Assembly: GCF_006716065.1 (NCBI RefSeq) | Contig: NZ_VFOL01000001.1 | Coordinates: 4,340,001-4,404,000 of the forward strand | Direction of reading: 5' to 3' | Length of the DNA: 64,000 bases | DNA from: Salinispora arenicola | GTDB taxonomy: Bacteria > Actinomycetota > Actinomycetes > Mycobacteriales > Micromonosporaceae | In this document: positions 1-8,191 of the stretch, piece by piece | Layout: every line of letters begins with the position of its first letter | How positions within the stretch are numbered: position 1 is the first letter of the stretch | The notes under the pieces: model-generated | What the model saw: only the letters and a program-made list of their open reading frames with translations | Told to the model about the DNA's origin: nothing | Databases searched by the model: none | Program-made: the position numbers and the translations under genes

Positions 1-1032
1 CATCGCGGCATCGTCCACACGCAGCGGGACCTGGGGGTCAACGCCGTCGCCATCTCGTTCGAGCAGGACGGCCAGCACGTCGCCTACGCGATGGACCGCG
101 CCGGTGTGCAGTACCTGGCGCTCGGCCGACAACACGCCTCCGAATGGCACCTCACCAGCGGCACGGACGTTCTGGCAGCCACCCTCCTTCCTGATCTCTT
201 CACCGAACGGCTGGCCGAGTTGGTCTGGCGGCTGGCCGGTCCCCCGCCCCCGGCGCCCGGCTCCCGGATCCGTGACATGTGGCCGACAGCCGGGCTGCTC
301 GACCTGGACGAGGACGAACTCCACGAACGCTTCGCCGTGCCGCCCCCGACCGAGGGCCACACACGCCTCGTCGCGGTTGCCAGTATCGACGGTCTTGCCG
401 CGGTGCACGGATCCAGTACCGCACTGACCAGCACGGGCGACCAGCGCGTCTATCGGCTGATCAAGCGTGACGCCGATCTGCTGCTGTTGGGGGCAGCAAC
501 GATCCGTGCCGAACGGTACGGGCAGACCATCCTGTCCGCTCCCGAGGTCGCCCGCCGACGCGCGAACGGCCTACCGCCTTATCCGGCCGTCGCGGTAGTC
601 ACCCGCAGTCTCGATCTCGACCTGACCGGCCCGTTGTTCCGACGGGGGACGGGACGTCACACTCCGCCCCGGCCGATCCTGATCGTTCCCGCCGCCGCGG
701 CAACCGACGGCAACACGGCCGTGGCCGAGCACGCGGAGATCCTGGTCGCCGGCGAGCACGACGTCGACCTCACCCGGGCGGTCCGGCTGCTTCAGGACAG
801 GGGGCACCGACGCATCGTCTGCGAGGGCGGTCCTTCCCTGGCCGGCCAGATGGCCCAGGCAGACCTGCTTGACGAGATCTGCCTGACCATCGCCCCGCAG
901 GTGCTGGCGGTGGCCGGTCCACGGATCACCGCCGACTCGGCGACGCAGCCAGCGTCCGGCGAATGGCAGCTGAGCCGGTCCCTCCTCGACGAGATGGGGA
1001 ACGTGTTCCTTCGCTACGCCCGTCCCTCGTAG
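1..1032 (+). CDS. RibD C-terminal-type (pyrimidine reductase family) protein, 5' end cut by window edge
   Basis: The frame is open from base 1, so the gene begins left of the window; the first in-window ATG is at 91. From about 110 residues in, the protein matches the dihydrofolate-reductase-like fold of the RibD C-terminal domain: a strand followed by SIDGLAAVHG, a DADLLLLGAATIRAE segment for NADPH binding, and a late VCEGGPSLAGQM motif (the EGG turn of this family). Such enzymes reduce aminopyrimidine riboside intermediates in riboflavin or deazaflavin-type pathways; the substrate here is unknown. The N-terminal 90 or so visible residues do not match the usual N-terminus of stand-alone pyrimidine reductases, so the gene may be a fusion. 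No flavin-pathway partner is visible downstream. Confidence 0.75.
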   Translation, partial: HRGIVHTQRDLGVNAVAISFEQDGQHVAYAMDRAGVQYLALGRQHASEWHLTSGTDVLAATLLPDLFTERLAELVWRLAGPPPPAPGSRIRDMWPTAGLLDLDEDELHERFAVPPPTEGHTRLVAVASIDGLAAVHGSSTALTSTGDQRVYRLIKRDADLLLLGAATIRAERYGQTILSAPEVARRRANGLPPYPAVAVVTRSLDLDLTGPLFRRGTGRHTPPRPILIVPAAAATDGNTAVAEHAEILVAGEHDVDLTRAVRLLQDRGHRRIVCEGGPSLAGQMAQADLLDEICLTIAPQVLAVAGPRITADSATQPASGEWQLSRSLLDEMGNVFLRYARPS

Positions 1033-1192
1033 GTGCGTGAACCCGGCTGCCGCATCCCGGTCGTCGGTGCGCGGGCCGGGCCGGGTCGGCTCGGCGACGG
1101 CAGTGATGCCGTGGTGCGGTACGGGCGGCACGGCGGCCGGTGTCGCTCGGCAGGACTGGACCGTCCCGGGCTCCGGACGGCTTGGGAGGGGC

Positions 1193-1681
1193 CTAGCCCT
1201 GACCGGGCGTGCGGGGCGTCACCGGTGTGGACACGATGAAGGAACTGGTGGTCTGGCCGTGAAGCAGAAACCGGTCGAGGACGGCTTCCAGGGCACCGAT
1301 GGCAGGTACGTGCACCTTGAGCAGGAAGCAGTCTTCGCCGGAGATCCGATGGCACTCGCTGACCTCGGGAGTACGAGCAGCCAGGTCCGCGATCTTCGGT
1401 AGCTGTCCTGGCCCGGGTTGGATCCGGACCCAGGCGGCGACGGGCAGGCCCAGAGTGGCGGGGTCGATGTCCACGCGGTAGCCGAGGATGACACCGGCTT
1501 GCTCGAGCCGGCTGAGGCGCTCCCGCACCGCGGGAGCGGACATGCCGACCCGCCGAGCCAACTCGGCGGCGCTGGCCCGTGGGTCCTCGCGCAGGACACG
1601 GAGCAGGCGGCGATTGGTGTCGTCGAGCAGCGACTTACCATCTGGAAGGCCAGTAGGCGGTCGTGGTGTGCGACGCGTCAT
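1193..1681 (-). CDS. Lrp/AsnC family transcriptional regulator
   Basis: An Lrp/AsnC regulator with an N-terminal winged helix-turn-helix (ASAAELARRVGMSAPAVRER, roughly residues 34-55) and a C-terminal RAM/ACT-like effector domain containing the ISGEDCFLLKVHV strand typical of the family. The chosen ATG at 1681 has a GGGGGAAAGAG purine-rich stretch just upstream; a longer form from 1723 is possible. It is divergent from an EamA-type exporter with a short shared promoter region. Lrp regulators commonly control adjacent amino-acid exporters, so control of the exporter in response to an amino acid is the likely role (inference). The tail is proline/threonine-rich and short. Confidence 0.9.
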   Translation of the reverse strand: MTRRTPRPPTGLPDGKSLLDDTNRRLLRVLREDPRASAAELARRVGMSAPAVRERLSRLEQAGVILGYRVDIDPATLGLPVAAWVRIQPGPGQLPKIADLAARTPEVSECHRISGEDCFLLKVHVPAIGALEAVLDRFLLHGQTTSSFIVSTPVTPRTPGQG

Positions 1682-1829
1682 CGTAGGCTCTTTCCCCCTT
1701 CGATCGCGCATGGTGTTGCCCATTATGACCTTCGACGATGGAGGTATGCCACGATCGACCGCTGCTCACCGACACCCACACCCTCACCGCCGACTACACA
1801 GGCACTCCGGCGCGGGCTTCCGATCGTCA

Positions 1830-2678
1830 GTGGCGACGGCCGTGCACCGGGTGCCACCACACGCGTACTTCGTCGTCAGCGCGGTGTTCCACTACCTCGG
1901 TCCGGCGTTCGCGGTACTGCTGTTCGTCCGCGTTGACGCGCTCGGCGTGGCGTGGCTGCGCATCGCCGCCGCCGCATCGATCTTCGCGCTGTGGCGGCGC
2001 CCCTGGCGGCTGTGGCAGCGCCTTGACCAGCACACCCGTCGGCTGCTGGTGGGGTGGGCCGCGGTGTTGGCGGCGATGAACAGCGTCTTCTATCTGGCTC
2101 TGGAACGGCTGCCGCTCGGCACGGTCGCCGCGATCGAGTTTCTGCCGGTCATCGCTCTGGCGGCATTCGCGGCCAGAACGCGTCGAAACCTGCTCGCCCT
2201 GGTCTGCGCGGTCGCCGGGGTCTACCTGCTCACCGACGTCCGCCTGGTCGCCGAACCGCTCGGCATCGCCTTCGCCGCCGCCAACGCGGTGCTGTTCGCC
2301 GCCTACATTGTGCTCGGGCACCGTGTTGCCCACCGTCGGCACCTGCACGGCATCGACGGCCTCGCGCTGTCCATGCTGCTGGCCGCTGTCATAGCCCTGC
2401 CGATCGGCATCTGGGACGCCGCGCCCGCCGTCGTCGACGTGGTCGCCCTGGCTGCTGGGGTGGGCATCGGTGTCTCGTCGTCGGTCATCCCGTACGTCAC
2501 CGACCAACTCGCCATGGCCCGACTGCCCCGGGCCACCTACGCGCTGCTGGTCTGCCTGCTCCCGGCTACCGCGACTGTTGTCGGCATCATCGTGCTGGCC
2601 CAGGTCCCCACCGCCCCGGAGGTTGTCGGGGTCGTCCTCGTGGTCGCCGGGGTCGCCGTCCATCAGGCCCAGTCGTAG
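1830..2678 (+). CDS. EamA/RhtA-type inner-membrane exporter (DMT superfamily)
   Basis: About 282 residues with ten hydrophobic segments in two five-helix halves, the layout of EamA (drug/metabolite transporter) proteins such as RhtA and YdcZ-like amino-acid exporters. The first helix begins near YFVVSAVFHYLGPAF and the second EamA repeat starts around LGIAFAAANAVLFAAYIVLG; VSSSVIPYVTDQLAMARLP is the characteristic loop before the last helices. The start is uncertain: GTG at 1830 is chosen because the sequence between ATG 1725/1746 and 1830 encodes a His/Pro/Arg-rich stretch that does not look coding. The divergent Lrp-type gene suggests amino-acid-responsive control. Confidence 0.85.
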   Translation: MATAVHRVPPHAYFVVSAVFHYLGPAFAVLLFVRVDALGVAWLRIAAAASIFALWRRPWRLWQRLDQHTRRLLVGWAAVLAAMNSVFYLALERLPLGTVAAIEFLPVIALAAFAARTRRNLLALVCAVAGVYLLTDVRLVAEPLGIAFAAANAVLFAAYIVLGHRVAHRRHLHGIDGLALSMLLAAVIALPIGIWDAAPAVVDVVALAAGVGIGVSSSVIPYVTDQLAMARLPRATYALLVCLLPATATVVGIIVLAQVPTAPEVVGVVLVVAGVAVHQAQS

Positions 2679-3394
2679 TTCCAGCCGGCACCACGGTGAC
2701 GTCGCTGGAAGACCGCCCAAAATCTGCCGAAACCGCCCAAGCATGTGACAACGCGCCACGTCTCGAGCGGAGGCGGCAAGGCGGTGACGTACCGACCTGC
2801 GCCGAAGGGATCGGCGTCAGGCGCACACATAGTCGAGGTGTGTGCACGCCCGCGCCACGGATGCCCGAGACGGGGGCCGGCGACGGACAACCAGTCGGTA
2901 ACGTCGACTCCGCTCACCCTGACACCGATCTCAATCAATATGAGTCATCTTGTTGCGCTCGCATTCACCAGATTTGCCGTCGGTGGCTTTCGAAGAAAGC
3001 TCGCACGTGCGAGCCGCTCATGTGCGCCTGCCAGAGTTCACGGGACTCCCAATTCTCGTAGAAATAGAGCGAGTCGGGTCACTACTATCCTGATGGAGCA
3101 GGCCTGGCACCCACGGGTGGCGGGCCGTCCGTTGCCTGGCCATGACCTGCCCCCCGGTCATGGCGCCGCCTGTGGTCACTGCTGGCGTGGGTGCGACGGC
3201 GGCGAGCCAGTGCGGGCGAGTAGCCGGCCGGCGGCGAGGCGGGCGTTCCCAGCAGGTTGCCCCTGTTTCCGATGACGTACCCGAACCTGCTGTGCCACGA
3301 TGAGGATCACGACCTGCAGCGCGGCCCCAGTACGGCGACGACGATTCACATCCAATCGCGGGGTGGCTGTGGTGGTGGAAGGCACGGAATTCAG
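2679..3394. other. Intergenic stretch without an intact gene
   Basis: This 716-base stretch between the exporter and the methyltransferase has no intact gene that I can support. It contains the decayed monooxygenase-like gene described separately, a perfect 16-base palindrome at 2999-3014, and a 9-bp-stem hairpin at 3139-3164 lying inside the decayed gene. Around 2930-2950 it is locally AT-rich for this genome. Open frames here on the plus strand look like chance frames in GC-rich DNA. Confidence 0.6.
2965..3310 (-). pseudogene. Decayed antibiotic-biosynthesis-monooxygenase (ABM/YgiN-like) gene
   Basis: Reading the minus strand, a GTG at 3310 opens a frame giving VILIVAQQVRVRHRKQ, which resembles the N-terminal strand of ABM-domain proteins. 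It then runs into unrelated residues and a stop. Near 3100-3075 another frame reads PGLLHQDSSDP, and after a one-base slip at a run of C the next frame gives DSLYFYENWESRELWQAHMS followed by GSHVRAFFES and a TGA at 2965. The last part is a very good match to the end of ABM-domain quinol monooxygenases (FYENWES, then HM.S.HV.AF). The total span (about 346 bases) equals a normal ABM gene. A hairpin at 3139-3164 sits in the unreadable middle. I infer at least two frame-disrupting changes. Confidence 0.6.
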
Positions 3395-4246
3395 GTGAAG
3401 GATACCGGTACGCACGAGTTCGTCGAATCGAACCGGGGATTGTGGGATGAATGGGCCACCATTCACGCCGGTTCCGCTTGGTACGACCTCGAATCGGTGC
3501 GCGGCGGTCTGTGTAAGCTGCGGCCGTACGAGATCGACGAGGTGGGCGATGTGCGGGGGCGAAAGCTGCTGCACCTTCAGTGCCAGATCGGCACCGACAC
3601 GGTCTCGTGGGCGCGGCGGGGCGCTGTGGTCACGGGCGTGGACTTCTCGTCCCGCGCCGTTGACATCGCCACCCAACTCGCTGTCGATGCCGGGGTGGAC
3701 GCCCGATTCATGTGTTCGGATGTCCTGGACTTACCGCAGGCGCTGACCGGAACCTTCGACATCGTCTACACATCTCGGGGTGTGCTGGGCTGGCTACCGG
3801 ACCTGTCCCGATGGGCGCAGGTGGTCGCGCATTTCCTCGCGCCCGGTGGCGTCTTCTACGTGACGGACATCCACCCGATCGCCGAGGTGCTGGACCACTC
3901 CGCCACCGAGGTTCGCGTGAGCCGGCCCTACTTTCCCCGGGCCGAGCCGATTGCCTACCGGGTGCAGGGCAGCTACGCCGACCGCAGCGCCCAGGTTGTC
4001 ACCGAGGTCGAGTACCTGTGGACCCACAGCGTCGCGGAACTGGTCACCGCTGTTGCGCAGGCGGGACTCGTGATCGAGTTCTTCCATGAGTTCCCGTGGC
4101 TGGATCGACCGTGGCCGTTCCTGTGTCAGCAGGGCGAACAGGGCTGGGCTCTTCCCCCGGGTTCGGACGGAGAGCTGCCGCTGTTCATGTCACTTCGCGC
4201 CCGTAAGCCGGCCGGCGACGGCGTGCCCCAGCCGCACGTCGGGTAG
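3395..4246 (+). CDS. Class I SAM-dependent methyltransferase
   Basis: A roughly 283-residue methyltransferase. Motif I for S-adenosylmethionine is LLHLQCQIGTDTVSWARRGA followed by the acidic VTGVDFS strand; MCSDVLDLP is motif II and an LAPGGVFYVTDIHP segment follows. A C-terminal region with FFHEFPWLDRPWPF is shared with actinobacterial methyltransferases of the UbiE/COQ5-like group that often follow biosynthetic genes. The start GTG at 3395 is chosen because similarity begins just after it and GGAAGG lies about 12 bases upstream; the frame is open further left, but that part is low-complexity. The substrate is unknown. No operon partner is adjacent. Confidence 0.85.
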   Translation: MKDTGTHEFVESNRGLWDEWATIHAGSAWYDLESVRGGLCKLRPYEIDEVGDVRGRKLLHLQCQIGTDTVSWARRGAVVTGVDFSSRAVDIATQLAVDAGVDARFMCSDVLDLPQALTGTFDIVYTSRGVLGWLPDLSRWAQVVAHFLAPGGVFYVTDIHPIAEVLDHSATEVRVSRPYFPRAEPIAYRVQGSYADRSAQVVTEVEYLWTHSVAELVTAVAQAGLVIEFFHEFPWLDRPWPFLCQQGEQGWALPPGSDGELPLFMSLRARKPAGDGVPQPHVG

Positions 4247-4281
4247 CCGGAGTTCGCTCTGGTGGCCGCCCAGGCACGCAG

Positions 4282-4890
4282 TCAGTCCAGGCGGGCCGGG
4301 TGCCCGGCCACACGACGGGAACGGGCCCGCACACGGGCGCGTTCACCCTGTAGACCCAGGAGGGCCAGCACCTCGACCGGCGCGGTATCGGCAGCACCGA
4401 TCCAGTGCGGTAGCCGGGTGTCGAACTCGGCTGCCTCGCCCGGGGTGAGGATGAGGTCCTGTTCGGCTAGGACCAGTCGGAGCCGGCCGTTGAGCACATA
4501 CAGCCATTCGTACCCCTCGTGGCTGTTCGCGTGGGGAGCCACCGTGCGCTCGAGGCCGGGCACGATCATTTTGTATGCCTGGATGCCACCGGCGCGGCGG
4601 GTCAGCGGAATCAGGGTCTTACCATCCCGAGTCACCGGACGCGGGTTGACGTGAGGTTCTGCACTCGGTGGAGTGCCGATGATCTCGTCGGTGGTCACCC
4701 GGTACGTAATGGCCAGCGCGAGGAGCTGCCTGAGGTTTGGTCGCCGTTGCCCGGATTCGAGTCGGGACAGGGTACTGACCGGGATTCCGGTCGCCGCGGA
4801 CACGTCGATCAACCTGGCGCCGCTGTCGCGGCGCAGTGCCCGCAGGCGTGGCGCCACGGACTGAAGTCGTGATTCGACGTCGATAGCCAT
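4282..4890 (-). CDS. XRE-family regulator with C-terminal cupin sensor domain
   Basis: About 202 residues. Residues 8-70 are a lambda-repressor-like helix-turn-helix (LRALRRDSGARLIDVSAATG, then IPVSTLSRLESGQRRPNL), and residues 110-185 form a cupin barrel (HANSHEGYEWLYVLNGRLRL, LTPGEAAEFDTRLPHW). This HTH-cupin layout is that of PuuR/SinR-like repressors that sense a small ligand. It is divergent from an SDR oxidoreductase, which it may control. A TTTG-N9-CAAA inverted pair lies at 4900-4916, directly before the start, and could be an autoregulatory operator (weak). The ATG at 4890 is preferred; a GTG at 4899 is also in frame. Confidence 0.9.
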   Translation of the reverse strand: MAIDVESRLQSVAPRLRALRRDSGARLIDVSAATGIPVSTLSRLESGQRRPNLRQLLALAITYRVTTDEIIGTPPSAEPHVNPRPVTRDGKTLIPLTRRAGGIQAYKMIVPGLERTVAPHANSHEGYEWLYVLNGRLRLVLAEQDLILTPGEAAEFDTRLPHWIGAADTAPVEVLALLGLQGERARVRARSRRVAGHPARLD

Positions 4891-5011
4891 GTCACCCACT
4901 TTGACAGATGCGCAAACTGATTGGCTGTCCGGCGACGGTGCAGGGCACGGTGGGTCGCAGGCGCCGGGAAATCCCGCCGCCGCTCACCGACCTGACAGCT
5001 CAGGAGCGCCA

Positions 5012-5755
5012 ATGTCTTCCCGCCTCGACGGGCGTACCGCCCTCGTGACCGGCTCCACCAGCGGCATCGGCCGCGCCACCGCGATCGCACTGGCCGAGCG
5101 GGGCGCGCATGTCATCGTCTCCGGCCGCGACACAGTTCGGGGCCAGCGCACCGTGCAGGACCTGCGGTCAGGTGGGGCGAGGGCTGACTTCGTCCCGGCC
5201 GACCTCGTCAGCCACCGCGGCGCCCGGTCGCTGGCCGAGCAGGCCCTTGGGGTGAGCGGACGTGTCGACATCCTGGTCAACAACGCCGGCGTGTTCACCT
5301 TCGGGCCGACCACCAGCCGCACCGAGGCGGACGTCAACCACATCTACAACCTCAACGTGAAGGCCCCGTTCTTCCTGGTGCAGTCCCTCGTACCGCAGAT
5401 GGTCGAGCGCGGATCGGGGGCGGTGGTCAACATCCTCACCGGTGCCGCACACCGGGGCTCTCCTGCCGCTGGGTTGTATGGCTCCAGCAAGGCCGCGCTC
5501 CTGCTACTGACCAAAGGTTGGGCGGCGGAGTTCGGCCCTTCGGGCATACGGGTCAACGCGGTTAGCCCCGGCATGATCCGAACCGAGGGCACCGATGGCG
5601 GCGCCGGGTTGGAGGAGATCGCTGCCACGATCCCCGCCCGGCGGCTCGGCGATCCACACGAAGTCGCTCCGGCGGTGGCCTTCCTCGCCTCCGATGAGGC
5701 TGCCTACGTCCACGGTGCGATCCTGCCGGTTGACGGCGGAGCCGTCGCCGCATGA
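5012..5755 (+). CDS. Short-chain dehydrogenase/reductase (SDR)
   Basis: A classical SDR of 247 residues: cofactor motif TGSTSGIG near the N-terminus, NNAG in the middle, catalytic Tyr and Lys in LYGSSKAA, and a VNAVSPGMIRTEG segment after the active site. The C-terminus PVDGGAVAA is typical of the FabG-like branch. The chosen ATG at 5012 has a good ribosome site (CAGGAG, 5 bases upstream); an in-frame start at 4889 overlaps the divergent regulator and is unlikely. NADP(H) preference is suggested by the basic residue after the first strand (SGRD). The substrate cannot be told from sequence. It probably belongs to the regulon of the divergent XRE-cupin gene. Confidence 0.92.
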   Translation: MSSRLDGRTALVTGSTSGIGRATAIALAERGAHVIVSGRDTVRGQRTVQDLRSGGARADFVPADLVSHRGARSLAEQALGVSGRVDILVNNAGVFTFGPTTSRTEADVNHIYNLNVKAPFFLVQSLVPQMVERGSGAVVNILTGAAHRGSPAAGLYGSSKAALLLLTKGWAAEFGPSGIRVNAVSPGMIRTEGTDGGAGLEEIAATIPARRLGDPHEVAPAVAFLASDEAAYVHGAILPVDGGAVAA

Positions 5756-5771
5756 ACATCGCACCGGCCGG

Positions 5772-6284
5772 TCACACCGGGTCGACGGTCGCCACCCGAC
5801 GTTCGTCCGGTGGCGCGTCGGTCTTGTCGAGGTGCATGATGTGGCCGGTGGCGGTGAACGTCTCGTTGCCGACCAGCGGGCCGGTCCGGGTGTGCGTGAC
5901 GGTGAACCCCTCGCTGGCGTAGAGCGCCTCGGCGGCCGGGTTGCCGTCGAGCACGGTGACCTCGACCCGGGGGCCGGCGGCGGCGACCGCGTGGCCCAGC
6001 AGCGCCCTGCCGATTCCCTGCCGGTAGCGTTGCGGGTCGACGTACAGCCAGGTTACTTCGTCGTCGTCGAGTGCGACGAACCCGGCTACGCTGCCACCGG
6101 CCTCCGCCACCCACAGGTGCCCGTCGAAAAGCCCTTCTCGCTCGGCGGTCTGCGCAAGGGTCAGGAAAGCCTCGACCCCGGCGGATCCGCGCAACTCGTC
6201 ACGTCGCGCGGCGTCGTGAATGCGCGCGATCGCCTCCCAGTCGTCGTTGGTGTAGGGCCGAATCTCGATCTCCACCCGCGGCAT
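5772..6284 (-). CDS. GNAT family N-acetyltransferase
   Basis: A 170-residue acetyltransferase. It shows the GNAT pattern: an N-terminal IEIRPYTNDDWEAIARIHDA, a central VAGFVALDDDEVTWLYVDP strand pair, the acetyl-CoA pyrophosphate loop QRYRQGIGRALL, and a C-terminal NPAAEALYASEGF helix. The ATG at 6284 is chosen because AAGGA stands 8 bases before it and similarity begins there; the frame is open to 6407 but without domain content. It converges with the SDR gene with only 16 bases between stops. The acceptor substrate is unknown. Confidence 0.9.
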   Translation of the reverse strand: MPRVEIEIRPYTNDDWEAIARIHDAARRDELRGSAGVEAFLTLAQTAEREGLFDGHLWVAEAGGSVAGFVALDDDEVTWLYVDPQRYRQGIGRALLGHAVAAAGPRVEVTVLDGNPAAEALYASEGFTVTHTRTGPLVGNETFTATGHIMHLDKTDAPPDERRVATVDPV

Positions 6285-6511
6285 GTCGGCAATCCTTGCT
6301 GCCCCTGTCGACCGACGCAACACGTTAACCGCCCAGGTGATGCCAGCATCGGCACGCGACAGGATCGCGGTGTCCTCGGCCCCTCGGGGACGTCCCACCG
6401 TCACCACCGTTTCGTCAGGCAGCGGCCGGGCGGGTGGCGGTGTGGCTCACCGCGCGCGACCCCGGCTCGCCGACGCCGTGGACGTGGACGCGGCACTAGA
6501 CTTCCCGTCCG

Positions 6512-7618
6512 ATGGACGAGCAGGCTGTACCCGCTGACACCCGCCCCTGCGCCCACTGCGGACGGGAGGTGGCGCAACGGGTCGGAGCGGGTCGACCGTT
6601 TCGCTACTGTAGAGACAACGACGGTGCCTGCCAGCGGGCCGCCCGCACCAGCCGGATGCGGCACCGTAACGCCCCCGGTCTTCCCGGTCAGGTGGCCCGC
6701 ACGTGGGAGGCTGTGGATCGGCTCGACCAGCTCGTGGCCTCGCTCACCGAGGCGCTGCACGCGCAGCTGTCCCCGGTCGGGGTGGAGCGGCAACTGGCCC
6801 AGGTACGCGCCGACGCGGCCACCCAGGTGGCGGCTGCGCACACCGAGCGCGACGAGGCACGCCACGACGCTGAGGACGCCGCCGCGGCCACCGTGCGAGC
6901 TCGGGAGCAGGCCCGGGTCGCCACCGTCGAACAGGACACCGCCCGCGCCGAGGCAGCCCGCGCGGTCGAGGAGGCCTCGGCCGCCGTGGACCGTGCCGAC
7001 CGGGCCAGCCAGGCTCGGGAGCAGGCCCGCCGGGAGGCAAGCGCAGCCCAGGCGCTGCTGGAGCAGGCGCAACGGGACCGCGACACCGCCCGCACGCAGC
7101 TACGGACCGCCGGTGCGGAATTGGCGGCGCAGCGGCTCCACGCCGCGGACCTGGTCGCTGAGCGCGACACCGCCCGCGTCGACGCGCAACGGGCAACGCG
7201 GGCTGAGGCTGAGGCGGTCGAGGCGGCCCGAGGGCACCGCGCCGACGCGGAACAGGCCCGACACGACGCGCGACAGGCGCGGGCCGCGGCCGCGGCGGCG
7301 GCACGGGACCGGGACCAGGCGGTGGCCGACCGGGACCGGGCCGAGGCGCAACGCCAGCAGGCCGCGGGGGACGCGGAGCGAGCGCACGCGGACGCGGCGG
7401 CGCTCGCCGAACACCACGAGTCGGTACGCGGACAACTGGCCGCCGCCCAGCAGGGCGTGACCGCCGCCGAAGGCCGGTTGGCGGAGCTCGCGGCGCGGCT
7501 GCGGACCACCGAGGCTGACCGGGACGAGGCCAACCGGCGGGTCGCCCAGCTCGCCGACCAGGTCGCCCAGTTGGCCGCTACCCTGGCCCACCGGGATACC
7601 GCCACGCCCACCCGTTGA
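6512..7618 (+). CDS. Coiled-coil protein with N-terminal zinc-finger-like motif
   Basis: A 368-residue protein in two parts. Residues 13-41 contain CAHCGREVAQ and FRYCRDNDGAC, four cysteines spaced as in a small zinc ribbon. From about residue 85 to the end it is an almost unbroken alpha-helical coiled coil rich in Ala, Arg, Glu and Gln with heptad-like repeats (for example RDEARHDAEDAAAATVRARE). There is no ATPase motif, so it is not an SMC protein, and no membrane segment. The strong bias to GCC/CGG codons makes all six frames long here. A DNA- or partner-binding scaffold is conceivable, but the function is unknown. It lies just upstream of rbpA on the same strand with about 180 bases between. 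Confidence 0.8.
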   Translation: MDEQAVPADTRPCAHCGREVAQRVGAGRPFRYCRDNDGACQRAARTSRMRHRNAPGLPGQVARTWEAVDRLDQLVASLTEALHAQLSPVGVERQLAQVRADAATQVAAAHTERDEARHDAEDAAAATVRAREQARVATVEQDTARAEAARAVEEASAAVDRADRASQAREQARREASAAQALLEQAQRDRDTARTQLRTAGAELAAQRLHAADLVAERDTARVDAQRATRAEAEAVEAARGHRADAEQARHDARQARAAAAAAARDRDQAVADRDRAEAQRQQAAGDAERAHADAAALAEHHESVRGQLAAAQQGVTAAEGRLAELAARLRTTEADRDEANRRVAQLADQVAQLAATLAHRDTATPTR

Positions 7619-7728
7619 CGTCGAGACCGGGTCTTTCGGTCATCAGCGACTTTCGGCCAGCTCGGGCGACCCTCGCCGGGCCGTTATCGCCTCCGGCTAC
7701 CCTTGGTCCGGCCTGTCACACGCCGGGT

Positions 7729-7756
7729 GGGAATGGGCGTGCGGACACCGACCGTT
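7729..7756 (+). promoter_or_regulatory. SigR-type (oxidative-stress sigma) promoter of rbpA
   Basis: GGGAAT at 7729-7734 and GTT at 7754-7756 are separated by 19 bases. The Streptomyces SigR (thiol-oxidative stress ECF sigma) consensus is GGAAT, 18-19 bases, GTT, and rbpA is a known SigR target there. The element lies about 45 bases before the rbpA start codon. No housekeeping -10/-35 pair is as clear in this interval. Confidence 0.65.
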
Positions 7757-7798
7757 ACACCGAAACAGACCAGCACCACGAGCGAGGGGAAGACGATC

Positions 7799-8140
7799 AT
7801 GGGCGAGCGCATGCTGCGCGGAAGCCGACTGGGGGCGGTCAGCTACGAATCCGACCGTAACACCGAGCTCGCGCCGCGTCAGACCCGCGAATACCTGTGC
7901 GCCAAGGGCCACCAGTTCGAGGTGCCGTTCGCCGTTGACGCCGAGGTCCCGACGACCTGGGAGTGCAAGTTCGACGGCAGCGTCGCCCGGCTGGTCGACG
8001 GCAACGAGCCTGAGCAGAAGAAGGCCAAGCCGCCGCGTACCCACTGGGACATGCTGTTGGAGCGGCGATCGATCGCCGAACTGGAGGACATCCTCGCCGA
8101 ACGGCTCAAGGAGGTCCGTACCCGCCGCGGCCGCGCCTGA
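7799..8140 (+). CDS. rbpA: RNA polymerase-binding protein RbpA
   Basis: RbpA is an essential actinobacterial transcription factor that binds the principal sigma factor and stabilises the RNA polymerase open complex. The 113-residue product has the family parts in order: a basic N-terminal tail (LRGSRLGAVSYESDRN), the zinc-fold-derived core (YLCAKGHQFEVPFA ... PTTWECKFDGSVA), a basic linker (KPPRTHWDMLLERR) and the C-terminal sigma-interaction helix (SIAELEDILAERLKEVR). The ATG at 7799 has GAGGGGAAG about 7 bases before it. The SigR-like promoter at 7729 and the perfect hairpin at 8150 suggest a monocistronic stress-inducible transcript. Confidence 0.97.
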   Translation: MGERMLRGSRLGAVSYESDRNTELAPRQTREYLCAKGHQFEVPFAVDAEVPTTWECKFDGSVARLVDGNEPEQKKAKPPRTHWDMLLERRSIAELEDILAERLKEVRTRRGRA

Positions 8141-8149
8141 ACCGCCAAC

Positions 8150-8185
8150 CGTCGACGCCCCGGGAACCCTCCCGGGGCGTCGACG
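8150..8185. terminator. Bidirectional hairpin terminator between rbpA and fxsA-like gene
   Basis: A perfect 16-bp inverted repeat (8150-8165 paired with 8170-8185) with a four-base ACCC loop, lying in the 51 bases between two convergent genes. There is no long T run, as usual for GC-rich actinomycetes, where strong stems alone act as terminators. Confidence 0.85.
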
Positions 8186-8191
8186 TGTCGG

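Noticed and set aside
2999..3014. 16-base perfect palindrome as a regulator operator
   Set aside because: It lies within the readable 3' part of the decayed monooxygenase gene and encodes its residues; no gene start follows closely.
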